A DNA stretch of 64,000 nucleotides, taken from NCBI GenBank assembly GCA_016715115.1, contig JADKBM010000004.1, forward strand, positions 744,001 to 808,000. Reading direction: 5' to 3'. This document shows positions 8,293-16,725 of the stretch, piece by piece (position 1 is the stretch's first letter; every line of letters starts with the position of its first letter). Origin of the DNA: Acidobacteriota bacterium (GTDB taxonomy: Bacteria > Acidobacteriota > Blastocatellia > Pyrinomonadales > Pyrinomonadaceae). The translations under genes and the position numbers were made by a program. The notes under the pieces were generated by a model. That model did not search any database, was not told the DNA's origin, and saw only the letters and a program-made list of their open reading frames with translations.

Positions 8293-8440
8293 CCACTAGC
8301 TTCAGAGGTTGTGTCAAAACTCCGATTTGTCTTCGGTTTTATGAATTGGAGATTCAAACTTGATCCCGGCTTTAGCCGCAGTATTGGGCTAAAGCCAAGA
8401 AAGTCTTGGGGTTACGCTGCCCACTAGCTGAAGCTAGTGG
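8293..8440. repeat. REP/MITE-like element with 13-bp terminal inverted repeats
   Basis: CCACTAGCTTCAG (8293-8305) and CTGAAGCTAGTGG (8428-8440) are exact inverted copies bounding 148 bases. Inside are a perfect 10-bp stem (GGCTTTAGCC at 8368-8377 with GGCTAAAGCC at 8387-8396) and a terminal hairpin with a 9-bp stem (8421-8440). It has no coding capacity and fills most of the gap between the hydrogenase protease gene and the 7430-8122 gene. The architecture resembles REP/BIME elements mobilised by RAYT transposases; no such transposase is in the window. Confidence 0.6.
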
Positions 8441-8483
8441 CAATTAATAAGAAGAAAGCCGCTCTCCGCGACTGGTCAATCTG

Positions 8484-8963
8484 TTAACCCAAGGTGTGAG
8501 CAATCTCAGATGCCCGCGACATTTCGTTTCGAAAGAAACCAAGAGCTTTGTCCAGATTGATCCGTCCGCTCTCGGTAAGTCCGATCTCGAGATCAAACGA
8601 ACTGCCGGAGATGGTGAGAATAAAACAATCGGGCGACCTCCGGTAAAGTGTGCGGGCAAGTTCTATCACCGTTTCCGGCGCAAGTACGTGTGACGAAAAT
8701 GAGTAAACGGCGCGGGTTGAACCGATCCGCGAGAATTCGAAACCGTCGGGATGCGTGAACCGGTCGGCATCGACGAAGACGACGGTTTCGAATCGCGATA
8801 TCAGCTCGGCGTCTTCGATTTGAAGCTGATATCGATACTCAAGGGCAAATTCACCGGAACCCGAATCTCCGAGGGAATCGAGAAAGGCCCAACCGAGTCC
8901 ATCGTCCTGACGGCCGGGGTTGCCGATTCCGACGATCAATTTTCTTCGGGATTCGAGAGACAT
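8484..8963 (-). CDS. hoxW: [NiFe]-hydrogenase maturation protease (HoxW/HycI family)
   Basis: A 159-residue endopeptidase that removes the C-terminal peptide of the hydrogenase large subunit once nickel is inserted. The N-terminal signature VGIGNPGRQDDG is diagnostic. The other nickel-sensing positions of the family are represented by the Asp in VFVDAD (near residue 65) and the His in SSHVL (near residue 92). It starts 3 bases after the hoxH stop and is the last gene of the operon. Cleavage is expected within the end of HoxH after the CATHA motif. Length is usual for the family. Confidence 0.88.
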   Translation of the reverse strand: MSLESRRKLIVGIGNPGRQDDGLGWAFLDSLGDSGSGEFALEYRYQLQIEDAELISRFETVVFVDADRFTHPDGFEFSRIGSTRAVYSFSSHVLAPETVIELARTLYRRSPDCFILTISGSSFDLEIGLTESGRINLDKALGFFRNEMSRASEIAHTLG

Positions 8964-8966
8964 CTT

Positions 8967-10418
8967 CTAGCGCTGTCTGGTTTCGATCAACTCGCCCGCG
9001 GAATCGTAGAGCGAGATCTCAAGCGGCATCTGGCCCATCGCGTGGGTCGCGCAACTGAGGCAAGGGTCGTAAGCGCGAATGGCGACCTCGACCTGATTGA
9101 ACATTCCCTCGGTGATCTCGGGTTTGCCGTCCATCACGTGGTTCGCCACCCACCGAACTGCCTGATTCATCGGCTCGTTGTTGTGCGTCGTCGAAACGAT
9201 CAGGTTGCAGCGCGTGATCCGATCCTTGTCGTCAACTTCATATTCGTGGATCAGCGTACCGCGCGGCGCTTCGATGATCCCGACACCGCGATTTCGCCGT
9301 TCGCCCTTTCTCAGCAGATCACTGCTCAGCAGGTCGCTGTCGTTGAGCAGATTCCTCATCATTTCGGCGCAGTACAGAGCCTCGATCAGCCGAGCCCAGT
9401 GGGTGTGCATCGTCATATTGTTGGTCTTTCCGCCGGTCGCGTTCTTGAAAATTTTCCGCTCGTTTTCCGCCAAGGGCGTTTCGATCCCGTCACAGATGTT
9501 GATCCGCGCCAGCGGGCCGACCCTGTTCCATCCCTTTTCGCGGCCTAAATGTTTGAGATAAGGAAACTTAAGATAGGTCCATCGCTCCACCCGTTCATAG
9601 AAATAGTCAGCGTATTCCACGTTCTGAACGTCGTTCAGAGTTCTGGTTCCTTCGGAATCGGTGGCCCTCAGAAATCCGTCGTAAAGCTCGAGGTATCCAT
9701 TTTTCTTGTTAACCAGTCCGAGATGACCCGATGGATAAGCCGCGAACGAATCGAGAAATCCGCGATTGCTTTCGAAATACGCCTTGATGAACTCAAGCGT
9801 TTCCAAAGTCCATTCGATCATCGTGTCGATCGTCGGAATCTCTTTTCCATCGAGAAAATAGCTGATCTCGCGGGCGCTGATATGCTTGTGGACGCCGCCC
9901 GGCGTCGCTGCGATCCCGTGGATCTTCTTTCCGGTTATCAGTTTGATGATCTCCTGCCCGAATTTCCTCATCAATATGCCTTTTTTTGCCATTTCGGGAT
10001 ACTCGGCGGCGACGCCGACGACGTTTCGCTTCAAGGGATCGGAGTCAAAACCAAACAGAAGATCCGGCGACGCAAGGTAGAAAAAATGGAGCGCGTGAGA
10101 CTGAAAGACCTGCCCGAAATGAAGCAGCCGGCGAATCTTTCCGGCCGGAACCGAGAGATCTTCGGGGTCGATGCCGACGATCTGGTCGATCGCCTTTGCC
10201 GCCGCCAAATGATGGCTGACGGGGCAGATCCCGCAGAGTCTTTGGACCATTACCGGCGCTTCCCAATACGGATGTCCCTGGATAAATCGTTCGAATCCGC
10301 GGAATTCAACGATATGGAAAAAAGCGTCCTTGACGTGATTGTCGTCGTCGAGATGGATCGTCACCTTTCCGTGGCCCTCGACTCTGGTTACCGGATCTAT
10401 GACAAGTTTTCGCAGCAT
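8967..10418 (-). CDS. hoxH: NAD-linked [NiFe]-hydrogenase large subunit HoxH
   Basis: A 483-residue catalytic subunit holding the NiFe(CN)2CO site. The N-terminal nickel motif is RLCGICPVSHH near residue 60 after RVEGHGK; the C-terminal motif is DPCLSCATHA near residue 455, so all four Cys ligands are present. About 20 residues follow the motif (from MGQMPLE), matching the peptide removed by the adjacent protease. Sequence pattern and partners place it in group 3d (bidirectional, NAD(H)-linked). The ATG at 10418 was chosen because the family begins near MLRKLVIDPVTRVEGHG; the frame is open further upstream but reads as non-family sequence. It lies 23 bases after the fused hoxUY gene. Confidence 0.93.
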   Translation of the reverse strand: MLRKLVIDPVTRVEGHGKVTIHLDDDNHVKDAFFHIVEFRGFERFIQGHPYWEAPVMVQRLCGICPVSHHLAAAKAIDQIVGIDPEDLSVPAGKIRRLLHFGQVFQSHALHFFYLASPDLLFGFDSDPLKRNVVGVAAEYPEMAKKGILMRKFGQEIIKLITGKKIHGIAATPGGVHKHISAREISYFLDGKEIPTIDTMIEWTLETLEFIKAYFESNRGFLDSFAAYPSGHLGLVNKKNGYLELYDGFLRATDSEGTRTLNDVQNVEYADYFYERVERWTYLKFPYLKHLGREKGWNRVGPLARINICDGIETPLAENERKIFKNATGGKTNNMTMHTHWARLIEALYCAEMMRNLLNDSDLLSSDLLRKGERRNRGVGIIEAPRGTLIHEYEVDDKDRITRCNLIVSTTHNNEPMNQAVRWVANHVMDGKPEITEGMFNQVEVAIRAYDPCLSCATHAMGQMPLEISLYDSAGELIETRQR

Positions 10419-10441
10419 TTCCGTTACCTCGCAAACGACTC

Positions 10442-11707
10442 TCAGTCGTACTTGAACTCGTCGTGCGCGATCGAGAATTCCTCGCCAAGCAAAAGGCTTT
10501 TGACCACTTTCCAGATATGCTGCGCGCTCGGCGGACAACCTGGAATGTAATGATCGATCTTGACGATCTCGTTGCACGGATAGACGTTGTTGAGCATTTT
10601 CGGAATATCCTCGTGAGCGGGAATGATATTCGCGCCGAGTTCGGTCGTCGGACTGTTGAGATATGCTTCCTCGAGACATTCCTGGAGCGGGACGAAGTTC
10701 CGCATCGCCGGAATGCCGCCCATAATCGCACACTCGCCGAGACTGATCAGGATGTCGCAACGCTTTCGGAATTCTCGAAGAATATGGACATTCTCCGAAT
10801 TCGAGCAGCCGCCCTCGACCAAGCCGATATGACAGCGTTTGGAGAAGTTCTTAATGTCGGTCAACGGCGACTTGTTGAATTCGACGATCTCGAGCATATC
10901 GAGCAGTTCGGTGTCGGCGTCGAGTATCGACATATGGCACCCGAAACAACCCGCCAACGACGTTGTCGCGATGATGAACTTGCCGCCGTCGTCCCTCTTT
11001 AGCGCCTTTCCGTTGGATTTCGGTTTAACCGCCTTGCCGAGCAGATCGTATTTCGCCTCGCCGAAAGGCTCCTTATGGATCATCCCCTTGACGAGGATCG
11101 CGCCGACCGGGCAGAGATTCATAGCCCGCATCGCCTCGCTTTCCGTGAGCTTTGCTTCCTGCTCGTAGTCGATCTTGACGACCGTCTTTACACCGCGATT
11201 GACGAAGGAGAAGACATCGTTGCCGTCAACCGTTTTGACCTCTTCGACGCATCGCCGGCAAAGAATGCAGCGATTCGTCTCCATTATCATCCGTTTCGGA
11301 TTGAAATCGACGATCTTGTTGCTGAAGACGTGCGGATAGCGGGTGACCGTGATGCCCATATCGTATCCGAGATTCTGCATATCGCATTTGCCGCTCTTTT
11401 CGCAGGACGGGCAGAAGTGGTTCCCTTCGGCGTAGAGCATCTCGATGATCGCTTTGCGGTTGTCGAGGAGTTCCGGCGTGTTTATCTCGAACTCCATCCC
11501 GTCCGCGACCTTTGTCGTGCAGCCCGTCGTGTGGCGGCCGTTCAGTTTCACGGTACAGATACGGCACGTTCCGAGCGGATGAATATCGCGGAAATAACAA
11601 AGCGTCGGGATAAAGATGCCGTTCTCTTTCGCGACGTCTACCAGATTTCGGCCGCTGAACGTCGTGATGTCTTTTCCGTCGATCTTGATCCTGATCGTTT
11701 CACTCAT
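10442..11707 (-). CDS. hoxUY: Fused diaphorase/hydrogenase small subunit HoxU-HoxY
   Basis: One 421-residue frame carries two subunits that are normally separate proteins. Residues about 1-230 are HoxU: a 2Fe-2S ferredoxin domain (CYFRDI, GTCRIC, TTGC), a His-Cys cluster site (HFCPSCEKSGKC) and a 4Fe-4S set (CILCRRC with a later LCPVGA). Residues about 240-421 are HoxY: AGCFGCHMS, LGECAIMGG and PGCPPSA supply the cluster next to the NiFe site; an extra Cys lies in EGGCSNS. The join is a short Lys/Gly/Asp-rich linker (about residues 222-240). The start overlaps hoxF by 8 bases and has a GGAGGTG ribosome site. No stop or frameshift is visible at the junction. Confidence 0.9.
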   Translation of the reverse strand: MSETIRIKIDGKDITTFSGRNLVDVAKENGIFIPTLCYFRDIHPLGTCRICTVKLNGRHTTGCTTKVADGMEFEINTPELLDNRKAIIEMLYAEGNHFCPSCEKSGKCDMQNLGYDMGITVTRYPHVFSNKIVDFNPKRMIMETNRCILCRRCVEEVKTVDGNDVFSFVNRGVKTVVKIDYEQEAKLTESEAMRAMNLCPVGAILVKGMIHKEPFGEAKYDLLGKAVKPKSNGKALKRDDGGKFIIATTSLAGCFGCHMSILDADTELLDMLEIVEFNKSPLTDIKNFSKRCHIGLVEGGCSNSENVHILREFRKRCDILISLGECAIMGGIPAMRNFVPLQECLEEAYLNSPTTELGANIIPAHEDIPKMLNNVYPCNEIVKIDHYIPGCPPSAQHIWKVVKSLLLGEEFSIAHDEFKYD

Positions 11708-13484
11708 AACTGGCGTTCACCTCCTGAATGATCCGGTCGTACTCCGCGGTCGCTTCGTCGAGTTTGAAAGCCCGGCTGAAATCGGCATTCTCCGCGAGGG
11801 CTTTGTCGAATACTTCCGGGAATTTTTCAACTGCCTGCAGAAGCGTATTGTTCGACATCTGGCCGAGTCCGCAGCGGCTGGTAGTCCGAATGATACGGCT
11901 CCAGGCAATAACATCGTTGAGATCGCGGCGTTCGCCGTGTCCGTTAATGAGTTTCTGGAGCCTCCTGTTGAGCAGGAAATTCCCCGTCCGGCAGGGCACG
12001 CAGATACCGCAGGATTCGGCAACGAAAAAGTCTGAAAACGACTTCAGAATGTGCAGAATATCGCGGTCCCGATTGAAGATCATCACCGATCCGCCGCATC
12101 GTATGTCTTCGCCGCACAGCCTCGCTTCGGGGCGCAGATCGGCAACCGGCGCCGCGTCGGCGGCGGATTGAGTGATCGAATAGCAATCGCCCGAAGGCCC
12201 GCTGAGCTGAACCATTCGCGCCTCTTCGGCGCCCGCCAATTTCAGAAACTCGCCGAAGTTCATTCCCCATTCAATCTCGTAAATGCCTTTTTTGGAACAG
12301 TCTCCCGAAACACTCAGAACCTTCGTGCCGGGAGTCTTTTCAGTTCCGAGCTTGAGCCAGTTCTCGACTCCCATCTCGAATATCCGCGGAACGGCGCAGA
12401 GCGTTTCGACATTGTTGACGACCGTCGGCTTGCCTTTGAAACCCTTTTGAACGGGAAAATACTCTTTTGTGCCGGGCTCGCCCCGCTTTCCTTCCATCGA
12501 GTGAATGAGTGCCGTCTCTTCGCCGCAAACGTACGCTCCGGCCCCCAAATGAACATAAATATCGAAATCAAAAGGCTCGCGCGCGGAAATTCCCGAACCG
12601 AGAAAACCATCCTTCCGATAGATCTCGAGAAGCGATTCAAGTTTCTTCTGAAGATGGGAGTATTCAGCCCGTAGATAGATCGCGCCGTGGCGCGCGCCGA
12701 TCGCGTAGGCGGCGAAGATCATCCCTTCGATCATCAGTTCGGGATGCTCTTCCAAAAGCACGCGATCCTTGAACGTGCCGGGTTCGCCCTCGTCGGCGTT
12801 GCAAATGATGTATTTCGTATCCCCGGGATTTTGCCGGCAGAGCTGCCATTTGAGTCCAGCGGGAAAGAAGGCTCCGCCGTAGCCGGCAAGTTTCGACTGT
12901 TTGAGGATCTCGATGATCTCATCGGGGGTGTGCCGTTTCAGATGCTCAAGCGCCGAAAACCGGGGGTACGACTTGAAAAACACCGTTCGCTCGGGCGAAG
13001 GCGTGTATCGAATGACGCTCCGCGGAGTGTCGCAAATCGACGAAGGCGGCTTTCCGGCCCTTAGTTGTTCAACGATATCGAAGACCTTCTGCCGCGTCAG
13101 GTTCGTGAATGGTTTAAGGTTTATGAGGCACGACGGCTCCTGATCGCTGAGACCGATGCAGGCCGTCTCGAACAACCCGAACATCTTGTCGGCGGTGACG
13201 TTTCCGAAGCGAACCCCGACCGCTTCCTCGAACGCCTTTCGGACGTCGTCCCGGCCTTCCAATTCGGAAACTATCGAGTTGTTGAGATAAACGGTGTGTT
13301 TTCCGACATCGGTGAGATGGTAGAAATGAAAGAAACTGATGATGCCTTCCAATTCGATCTTCGACATATCGAACGCTTGCGCGATCTTCGAAATATCTTC
13401 AGGCTCGATGCATCGTTTCTTCTTCTGAATGTCCCAAAGGACGCTCATCAGCCGGCTGCGGTCAAGTGTCGATGTCTCCTGCAT
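11700..13484 (-). CDS. hoxF: NAD-linked hydrogenase diaphorase subunit HoxF
   Basis: A 594-residue flavoprotein resembling the HoxF of soluble NAD-reducing hydrogenases, where FMN exchanges electrons between NAD(H) and the iron-sulphur chain. Residues about 1-150 are a NuoE-like domain retaining CIGLSDQEP but not the full set of four cluster cysteines; residues about 170-590 are NuoF-like with CNADEGEPGTFKDR, YVCGEETALI and the 4Fe-4S ligands SCGICVPCR and SRCGLG. The FMN loop, usually GRGGAGF, reads GYGGAFF. ATG at 13484 is preferred over GTG at 13490 because AAGGGTG lies at proper spacing. It is the first gene of hoxF-hoxUY-hoxH-hoxW and is divergent from nikR. Confidence 0.92.
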   Translation of the reverse strand: MQETSTLDRSRLMSVLWDIQKKKRCIEPEDISKIAQAFDMSKIELEGIISFFHFYHLTDVGKHTVYLNNSIVSELEGRDDVRKAFEEAVGVRFGNVTADKMFGLFETACIGLSDQEPSCLINLKPFTNLTRQKVFDIVEQLRAGKPPSSICDTPRSVIRYTPSPERTVFFKSYPRFSALEHLKRHTPDEIIEILKQSKLAGYGGAFFPAGLKWQLCRQNPGDTKYIICNADEGEPGTFKDRVLLEEHPELMIEGMIFAAYAIGARHGAIYLRAEYSHLQKKLESLLEIYRKDGFLGSGISAREPFDFDIYVHLGAGAYVCGEETALIHSMEGKRGEPGTKEYFPVQKGFKGKPTVVNNVETLCAVPRIFEMGVENWLKLGTEKTPGTKVLSVSGDCSKKGIYEIEWGMNFGEFLKLAGAEEARMVQLSGPSGDCYSITQSAADAAPVADLRPEARLCGEDIRCGGSVMIFNRDRDILHILKSFSDFFVAESCGICVPCRTGNFLLNRRLQKLINGHGERRDLNDVIAWSRIIRTTSRCGLGQMSNNTLLQAVEKFPEVFDKALAENADFSRAFKLDEATAEYDRIIQEVNASYE

Positions 13485-13629
13485 AATCACCCTTGTTCGA
13501 TTAGTGAAACACTCAATTACAGGATACGCCGTGAGACGGACAAAGAAAAGGAGAATTCCGAAAGCAGTCGATTACAGACCCATTTATTGCTTGCGGACGA
13601 CGCCGAAATCGACGGGCTGACCGGCTCTT

Positions 13630-13659
13630 TTCGACCGAACGGCGAAGGTACGATATGAT
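13630..13659 (+). promoter_or_regulatory. Candidate sigma-70 promoter for nikR
   Basis: TTCGAC (13630-13635) and TATGAT (13654-13659) are separated by 18 bases and would start transcription near 13666. A six-bp hairpin TTGCCC/GGGCAA (13667-13684) lies between this point and the AGAGGA ribosome site of nikR. This is a pattern match only. Confidence 0.3.
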
Positions 13660-13698
13660 GTTCAGGTTGCCCTCGAGCGGGCAAGTCAGAGGACCATC

Positions 13699-14124
13699 GT
13701 GAGTGAACTCGTACGCTTTGGCGTCAGCATAGACCAGGACCTGTTGGAGAATTTCGACCGTATGATCGCCGCTCGCCGGTATGCAACGCGGTCGGAGGCA
13801 CTCCGCGATCTGATCCGTGACGCGCTGATCCAGCAGAAGCTGCAAAACGACATGGCGATAAAAGCACTCGGGAGTCTGACGCTTGTTTACGATCATCACG
13901 CGCGTAACCTCGGGCAGGAAATGGCCGAAATCCAACACGAGTTTCATTCGATCATCTTATCCGTAATGCATCTGCACGTCAGTCACGACGACTGTTTGGA
14001 GATCATCGCCCTGCAGGGAATCGTGAGCGAGATCGTCGCGCTCGCGAATCAACTCCTGAGCTTGAAAGGGATCAAAAACGGGAAGCTCTTCTTAACCCTG
14101 CCATCGTCGGGAATTGTCGATTGA
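13699..14124 (+). CDS. nikR: Nickel-responsive transcriptional regulator NikR
   Basis: A 141-residue regulator with an N-terminal ribbon-helix-helix DNA-binding domain (VRFGVSIDQDLLENFDRMI, then RSEALRDLIRDAL) and a C-terminal ACT-like nickel-sensing domain. The nickel ligands of the family can be placed: His in IQHEFHS, the two His of HLHVSH and the Cys of DDCLEI. Length matches NikR. It starts with GTG, with AGAGGA about 5 bases upstream. It sits between the hydrogenase operon (divergent) and a TonB-dependent receptor (same strand), both nickel-related, so it probably adjusts nickel uptake to hydrogenase needs. The DNA-contacting strand differs from that of E. coli NikR, in line with a different operator. 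Confidence 0.92.
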   Translation: MSELVRFGVSIDQDLLENFDRMIAARRYATRSEALRDLIRDALIQQKLQNDMAIKALGSLTLVYDHHARNLGQEMAEIQHEFHSIILSVMHLHVSHDDCLEIIALQGIVSEIVALANQLLSLKGIKNGKLFLTLPSSGIVD

Positions 14125-14164
14125 AGGATCCGCGGCGGTCGGTCGGTAAGTGAGCGATGCGCGG

Positions 14165-14191
14165 GTGTTACTAATGTGAGATTTGTGTTAC
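14165..14191 (+). promoter_or_regulatory. Putative NikR operator: GTGTTAC direct repeat
   Basis: GTGTTAC occurs at 14165-14171 and again at 14185-14191, exactly 13 bases apart, between nikR and the receptor gene. From memory, the operator described for Geobacter uraniireducens NikR is GTGTTAC-N13/14-GTGTTAC, a direct repeat rather than a palindrome, which fits half-site and spacing. The site ends at the receptor start codon, a position suited to repression. Confidence 0.65.
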
Positions 14192-14192
14192 T

Positions 14193-16568
14193 ATGGTCGC
14201 CGTTATGAAGTTTGAAAAGAACCTCCGAACGGTTCTAGTGATCGCTTTCCTGTATGTGTTGTTTGTCGGCGGCGTCGCGGCTCAGCAAGTCAGGACGCTC
14301 TCGGGCGCGGTCATCACTCCGCAATTCGAGTTCGTCCCGAACGTTACGGTCAAGGTCGAAACGTCCGACAAGACCCTGACGGTCGTCACCGACGCCGAAG
14401 GCAGATTCTCGCTTCAGGTTCCGATGGAATCGATCGCGGTTACGATCTTGGGCAAGAACATCGAACCTCAGACGCGAATGTTTTCCGCGAGCGAATCGCT
14501 CGATTCGGTGCAGATCCGCGTTACGTACATCGTGCCGCCGATCAACGAGAGCGTCGTCATCGAAGCCGATGCGCTGACGCCCGAGATCGAGAACCGCAAT
14601 GACACGATCTACAGGAACAATCTTTTCGGCCGCGACGACCAATTGATCTTTTCGCTAAACGCCGGAATCAATGCCGGCCAACACGAAGGCGGCGGCAAAT
14701 CGCTCGAGATCCGCCGGTTCGGATTCAATCTCGATCACGGAGGCGTCAACGGCGGCCTCAAGATTCTCGTCGACAACGTTCAGCAGAATCAGGGAACGCA
14801 AGGGCACGGTCAGGGATACCTCGGCGCGCTCAAATCGCTCTCGCCTGAATTGGTGCAGGATGTTTCGATCATCAACGGGCCCTTTTCGGCGGCGTACGGC
14901 GATTTTTCGGGACTCGGCGTCGTTCAGATACGCCAGCGCGAATCCTTTCCTGATCAATTGACGCTGCGGTTCCAAGGCGGTTCATTCGGGACATTTCGGA
15001 CTTTCGCGGCTTACAGTCCCAAGATAAAGAAGTTCGATTCGTTTCTAGCCTATGAATTCTCACGCACGAACGGCCCGTTTGAGAATCCGCTCAAGTATCG
15101 GCGGGACAATGTCACGGCAAACATCACCCGAAAACTCTCGGAAACGCAGGCAATCGGGTTCAAATTCAATTTCGGACGAAACAACTTCTTTTCTTCGGGC
15201 CAGATTCCGCTCGACCTCGTGACGTCGGGACAACTCGACCGATTCGGCGCGATCGATCCGGAGAACGGCGGAAAGGTCCGGCTCGGAACCATCGGCGGCT
15301 ATTACCGAAAAGAATTCAGGTCGGGCGCGATGTTCAAGGCCGATGCGTTCGTCGGTCGATCTTTGTTCGATCTCTTTTCTAATTTCACTTTCTTTCTTGC
15401 CGATCCTGTTTACGGCGACGAGATCCAGCAACACGATTCACGGCTGCAGGAGGGCGCGACCGTTCAGTTTCTTCAGCCTTACCGATTTTCCGGGATTCAA
15501 TCGCTTCTGACGGTCGGCGCCAATCTACATCTCAACCAGATCAACGTCGGGCTTTATCCGACGGTCGGGCGAAATCCGAACCGCAAATTCTTGCCTGGAA
15601 ATCCCGGAAATCCAGACGTTCTGCTGACTCAGGCGAACGCGAAAGTCAACAATTACGCGGGTTACGTTCAGAATGGATTCTACTTTTTCAACGGCCACCT
15701 GAGGGTTGACACCGGCCTGAGGTTCGATTATTTCGCGTTCGATGTTAAGGGCTACGAGCTGTCGGAATCACGTGAAACGCTGAACGGGAAAGACGGCAGC
15801 GGCAAGGTCCAGCCGAAACTCTCGATCGCCTGGTCGCCGCTTGAGACCATCCCCGTGACGCTTTACGCGAACTACGGCCGCGGCATTTCGTCGCAGGACG
15901 CGCGCGGCGTCGCGCGGAATCCGAATGGCCCGAAGATCTCAACCACCGACTTTTATCAAACCGGCACAAGCATCAACACGCGACGGCTTTCGGCGGTCTT
16001 CAGCGCTTTTCTGATCGATCGTTCGAACGAACAGGTTTACATCCCGGACGACGGATCGATCGAATTCGCCGGCCGCTCGCGCTCCTATGGCATCGAATTC
16101 CGAAACTCGATCCGAATCACGAAACAACTTGAGTTCAACGCCGGTCTGACACAGGTGATTCGCGCCATTTATCCGGGCCAATTCGCACCGGATGGCTCAC
16201 GGGTCGTCATCGACAGCGCGCCGAAAACGGTCGCCAACGCCGGATTCGTATTGTCGGACTTTCGCGGGTTCAATTCGTCTTTAAGCTGGCGGCATATTTC
16301 CAGCTATCGTCTTGACGGCGAAGATCGCACGATTCGAGCTGCCGGCAACGACGTCGTCGATTTCTCGGTAACAAAACGGTTGAAAAAATGGGTCGATCTC
16401 AATTTCTCGGTCGACAATCTCTTCAACAAGCGATACTACGAAACTCAGAACTATTTTGAGTCCCGAACGTGCCCGACTTGCGCGATCGTACCGCGCATCC
16501 ACGCGACCCCAGGATATTCGACGACATTTACTTTCGGGGTGACATTTAGATTTTGGAAAAAGGACTGA
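14193..16568 (+). CDS. TonB-dependent outer-membrane receptor, probable nickel uptake
   Basis: A 791-residue receptor: signal peptide (to about residue 30, ending VAAQQ), a carboxypeptidase-regulatory-like beta-sandwich (residues about 35-110, with VTDAEGRFSLQVP), a plug domain (GPFSAAYGDFSGLG near residue 235) and a beta-barrel ending in Phe-containing TFTFGVTFRFWKKD. The plug has a His/Gly-rich stretch (QHEGGG, QGHGQG) and a CPTC pair lies near residue 766, possible metal contacts. The substrate is inferred: the gene is 68 bases from nikR and a GTGTTAC direct repeat of the NikR type precedes it. ATG at 14193 or 14205 could be the start; neither has a strong ribosome site. Such receptors need TonB/ExbBD, not found here. 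Confidence 0.85.
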   Translation: MVAVMKFEKNLRTVLVIAFLYVLFVGGVAAQQVRTLSGAVITPQFEFVPNVTVKVETSDKTLTVVTDAEGRFSLQVPMESIAVTILGKNIEPQTRMFSASESLDSVQIRVTYIVPPINESVVIEADALTPEIENRNDTIYRNNLFGRDDQLIFSLNAGINAGQHEGGGKSLEIRRFGFNLDHGGVNGGLKILVDNVQQNQGTQGHGQGYLGALKSLSPELVQDVSIINGPFSAAYGDFSGLGVVQIRQRESFPDQLTLRFQGGSFGTFRTFAAYSPKIKKFDSFLAYEFSRTNGPFENPLKYRRDNVTANITRKLSETQAIGFKFNFGRNNFFSSGQIPLDLVTSGQLDRFGAIDPENGGKVRLGTIGGYYRKEFRSGAMFKADAFVGRSLFDLFSNFTFFLADPVYGDEIQQHDSRLQEGATVQFLQPYRFSGIQSLLTVGANLHLNQINVGLYPTVGRNPNRKFLPGNPGNPDVLLTQANAKVNNYAGYVQNGFYFFNGHLRVDTGLRFDYFAFDVKGYELSESRETLNGKDGSGKVQPKLSIAWSPLETIPVTLYANYGRGISSQDARGVARNPNGPKISTTDFYQTGTSINTRRLSAVFSAFLIDRSNEQVYIPDDGSIEFAGRSRSYGIEFRNSIRITKQLEFNAGLTQVIRAIYPGQFAPDGSRVVIDSAPKTVANAGFVLSDFRGFNSSLSWRHISSYRLDGEDRTIRAAGNDVVDFSVTKRLKKWVDLNFSVDNLFNKRYYETQNYFESRTCPTCAIVPRIHATPGYSTTFTFGVTFRFWKKD

Positions 16569-16623
16569 TGGCTGGTAGGCGGGGAGACGGGTCTACTCTC
16601 TATCGTCAACCGTAATCCAGCTA

Positions 16624-16695
16624 GAACTGAGAACTGAGAACTGAGAAGTGTCGACCGTCTACCGTCTCTCCCGTCTACTGTCTACCGTCTCCCCC
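16624..16695. repeat. Heptanucleotide tandem repeats upstream of the aminotransferase
   Basis: GAACTGA is repeated three times with a partial fourth (16624-16647), followed at about 16653-16695 by a second heptad family with units CCGTCTA/CCGTCTC and degenerate variants. Together they fill most of the gap between the receptor and the aminotransferase. They resemble the short tandem heptamers found elsewhere in this window. Confidence 0.75.
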
Positions 16696-16725
16696 GAGCT
16701 CTGGTGTGATAAGATTTTTGTCAAT

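Noticed and set aside
9549..10550. Plus-strand open frame (333 codons) across hoxH
   Set aside because: Antisense to the well-supported hoxH gene, with no recognisable domain or ribosome site.
13491..13698. NikR operator in the hoxF-nikR gap
   Set aside because: Only a single GTGTTTC-like half-site (13507-13513, minus strand) is present without a partner at 20 bases, so NikR control of the hydrogenase promoter is not supported.
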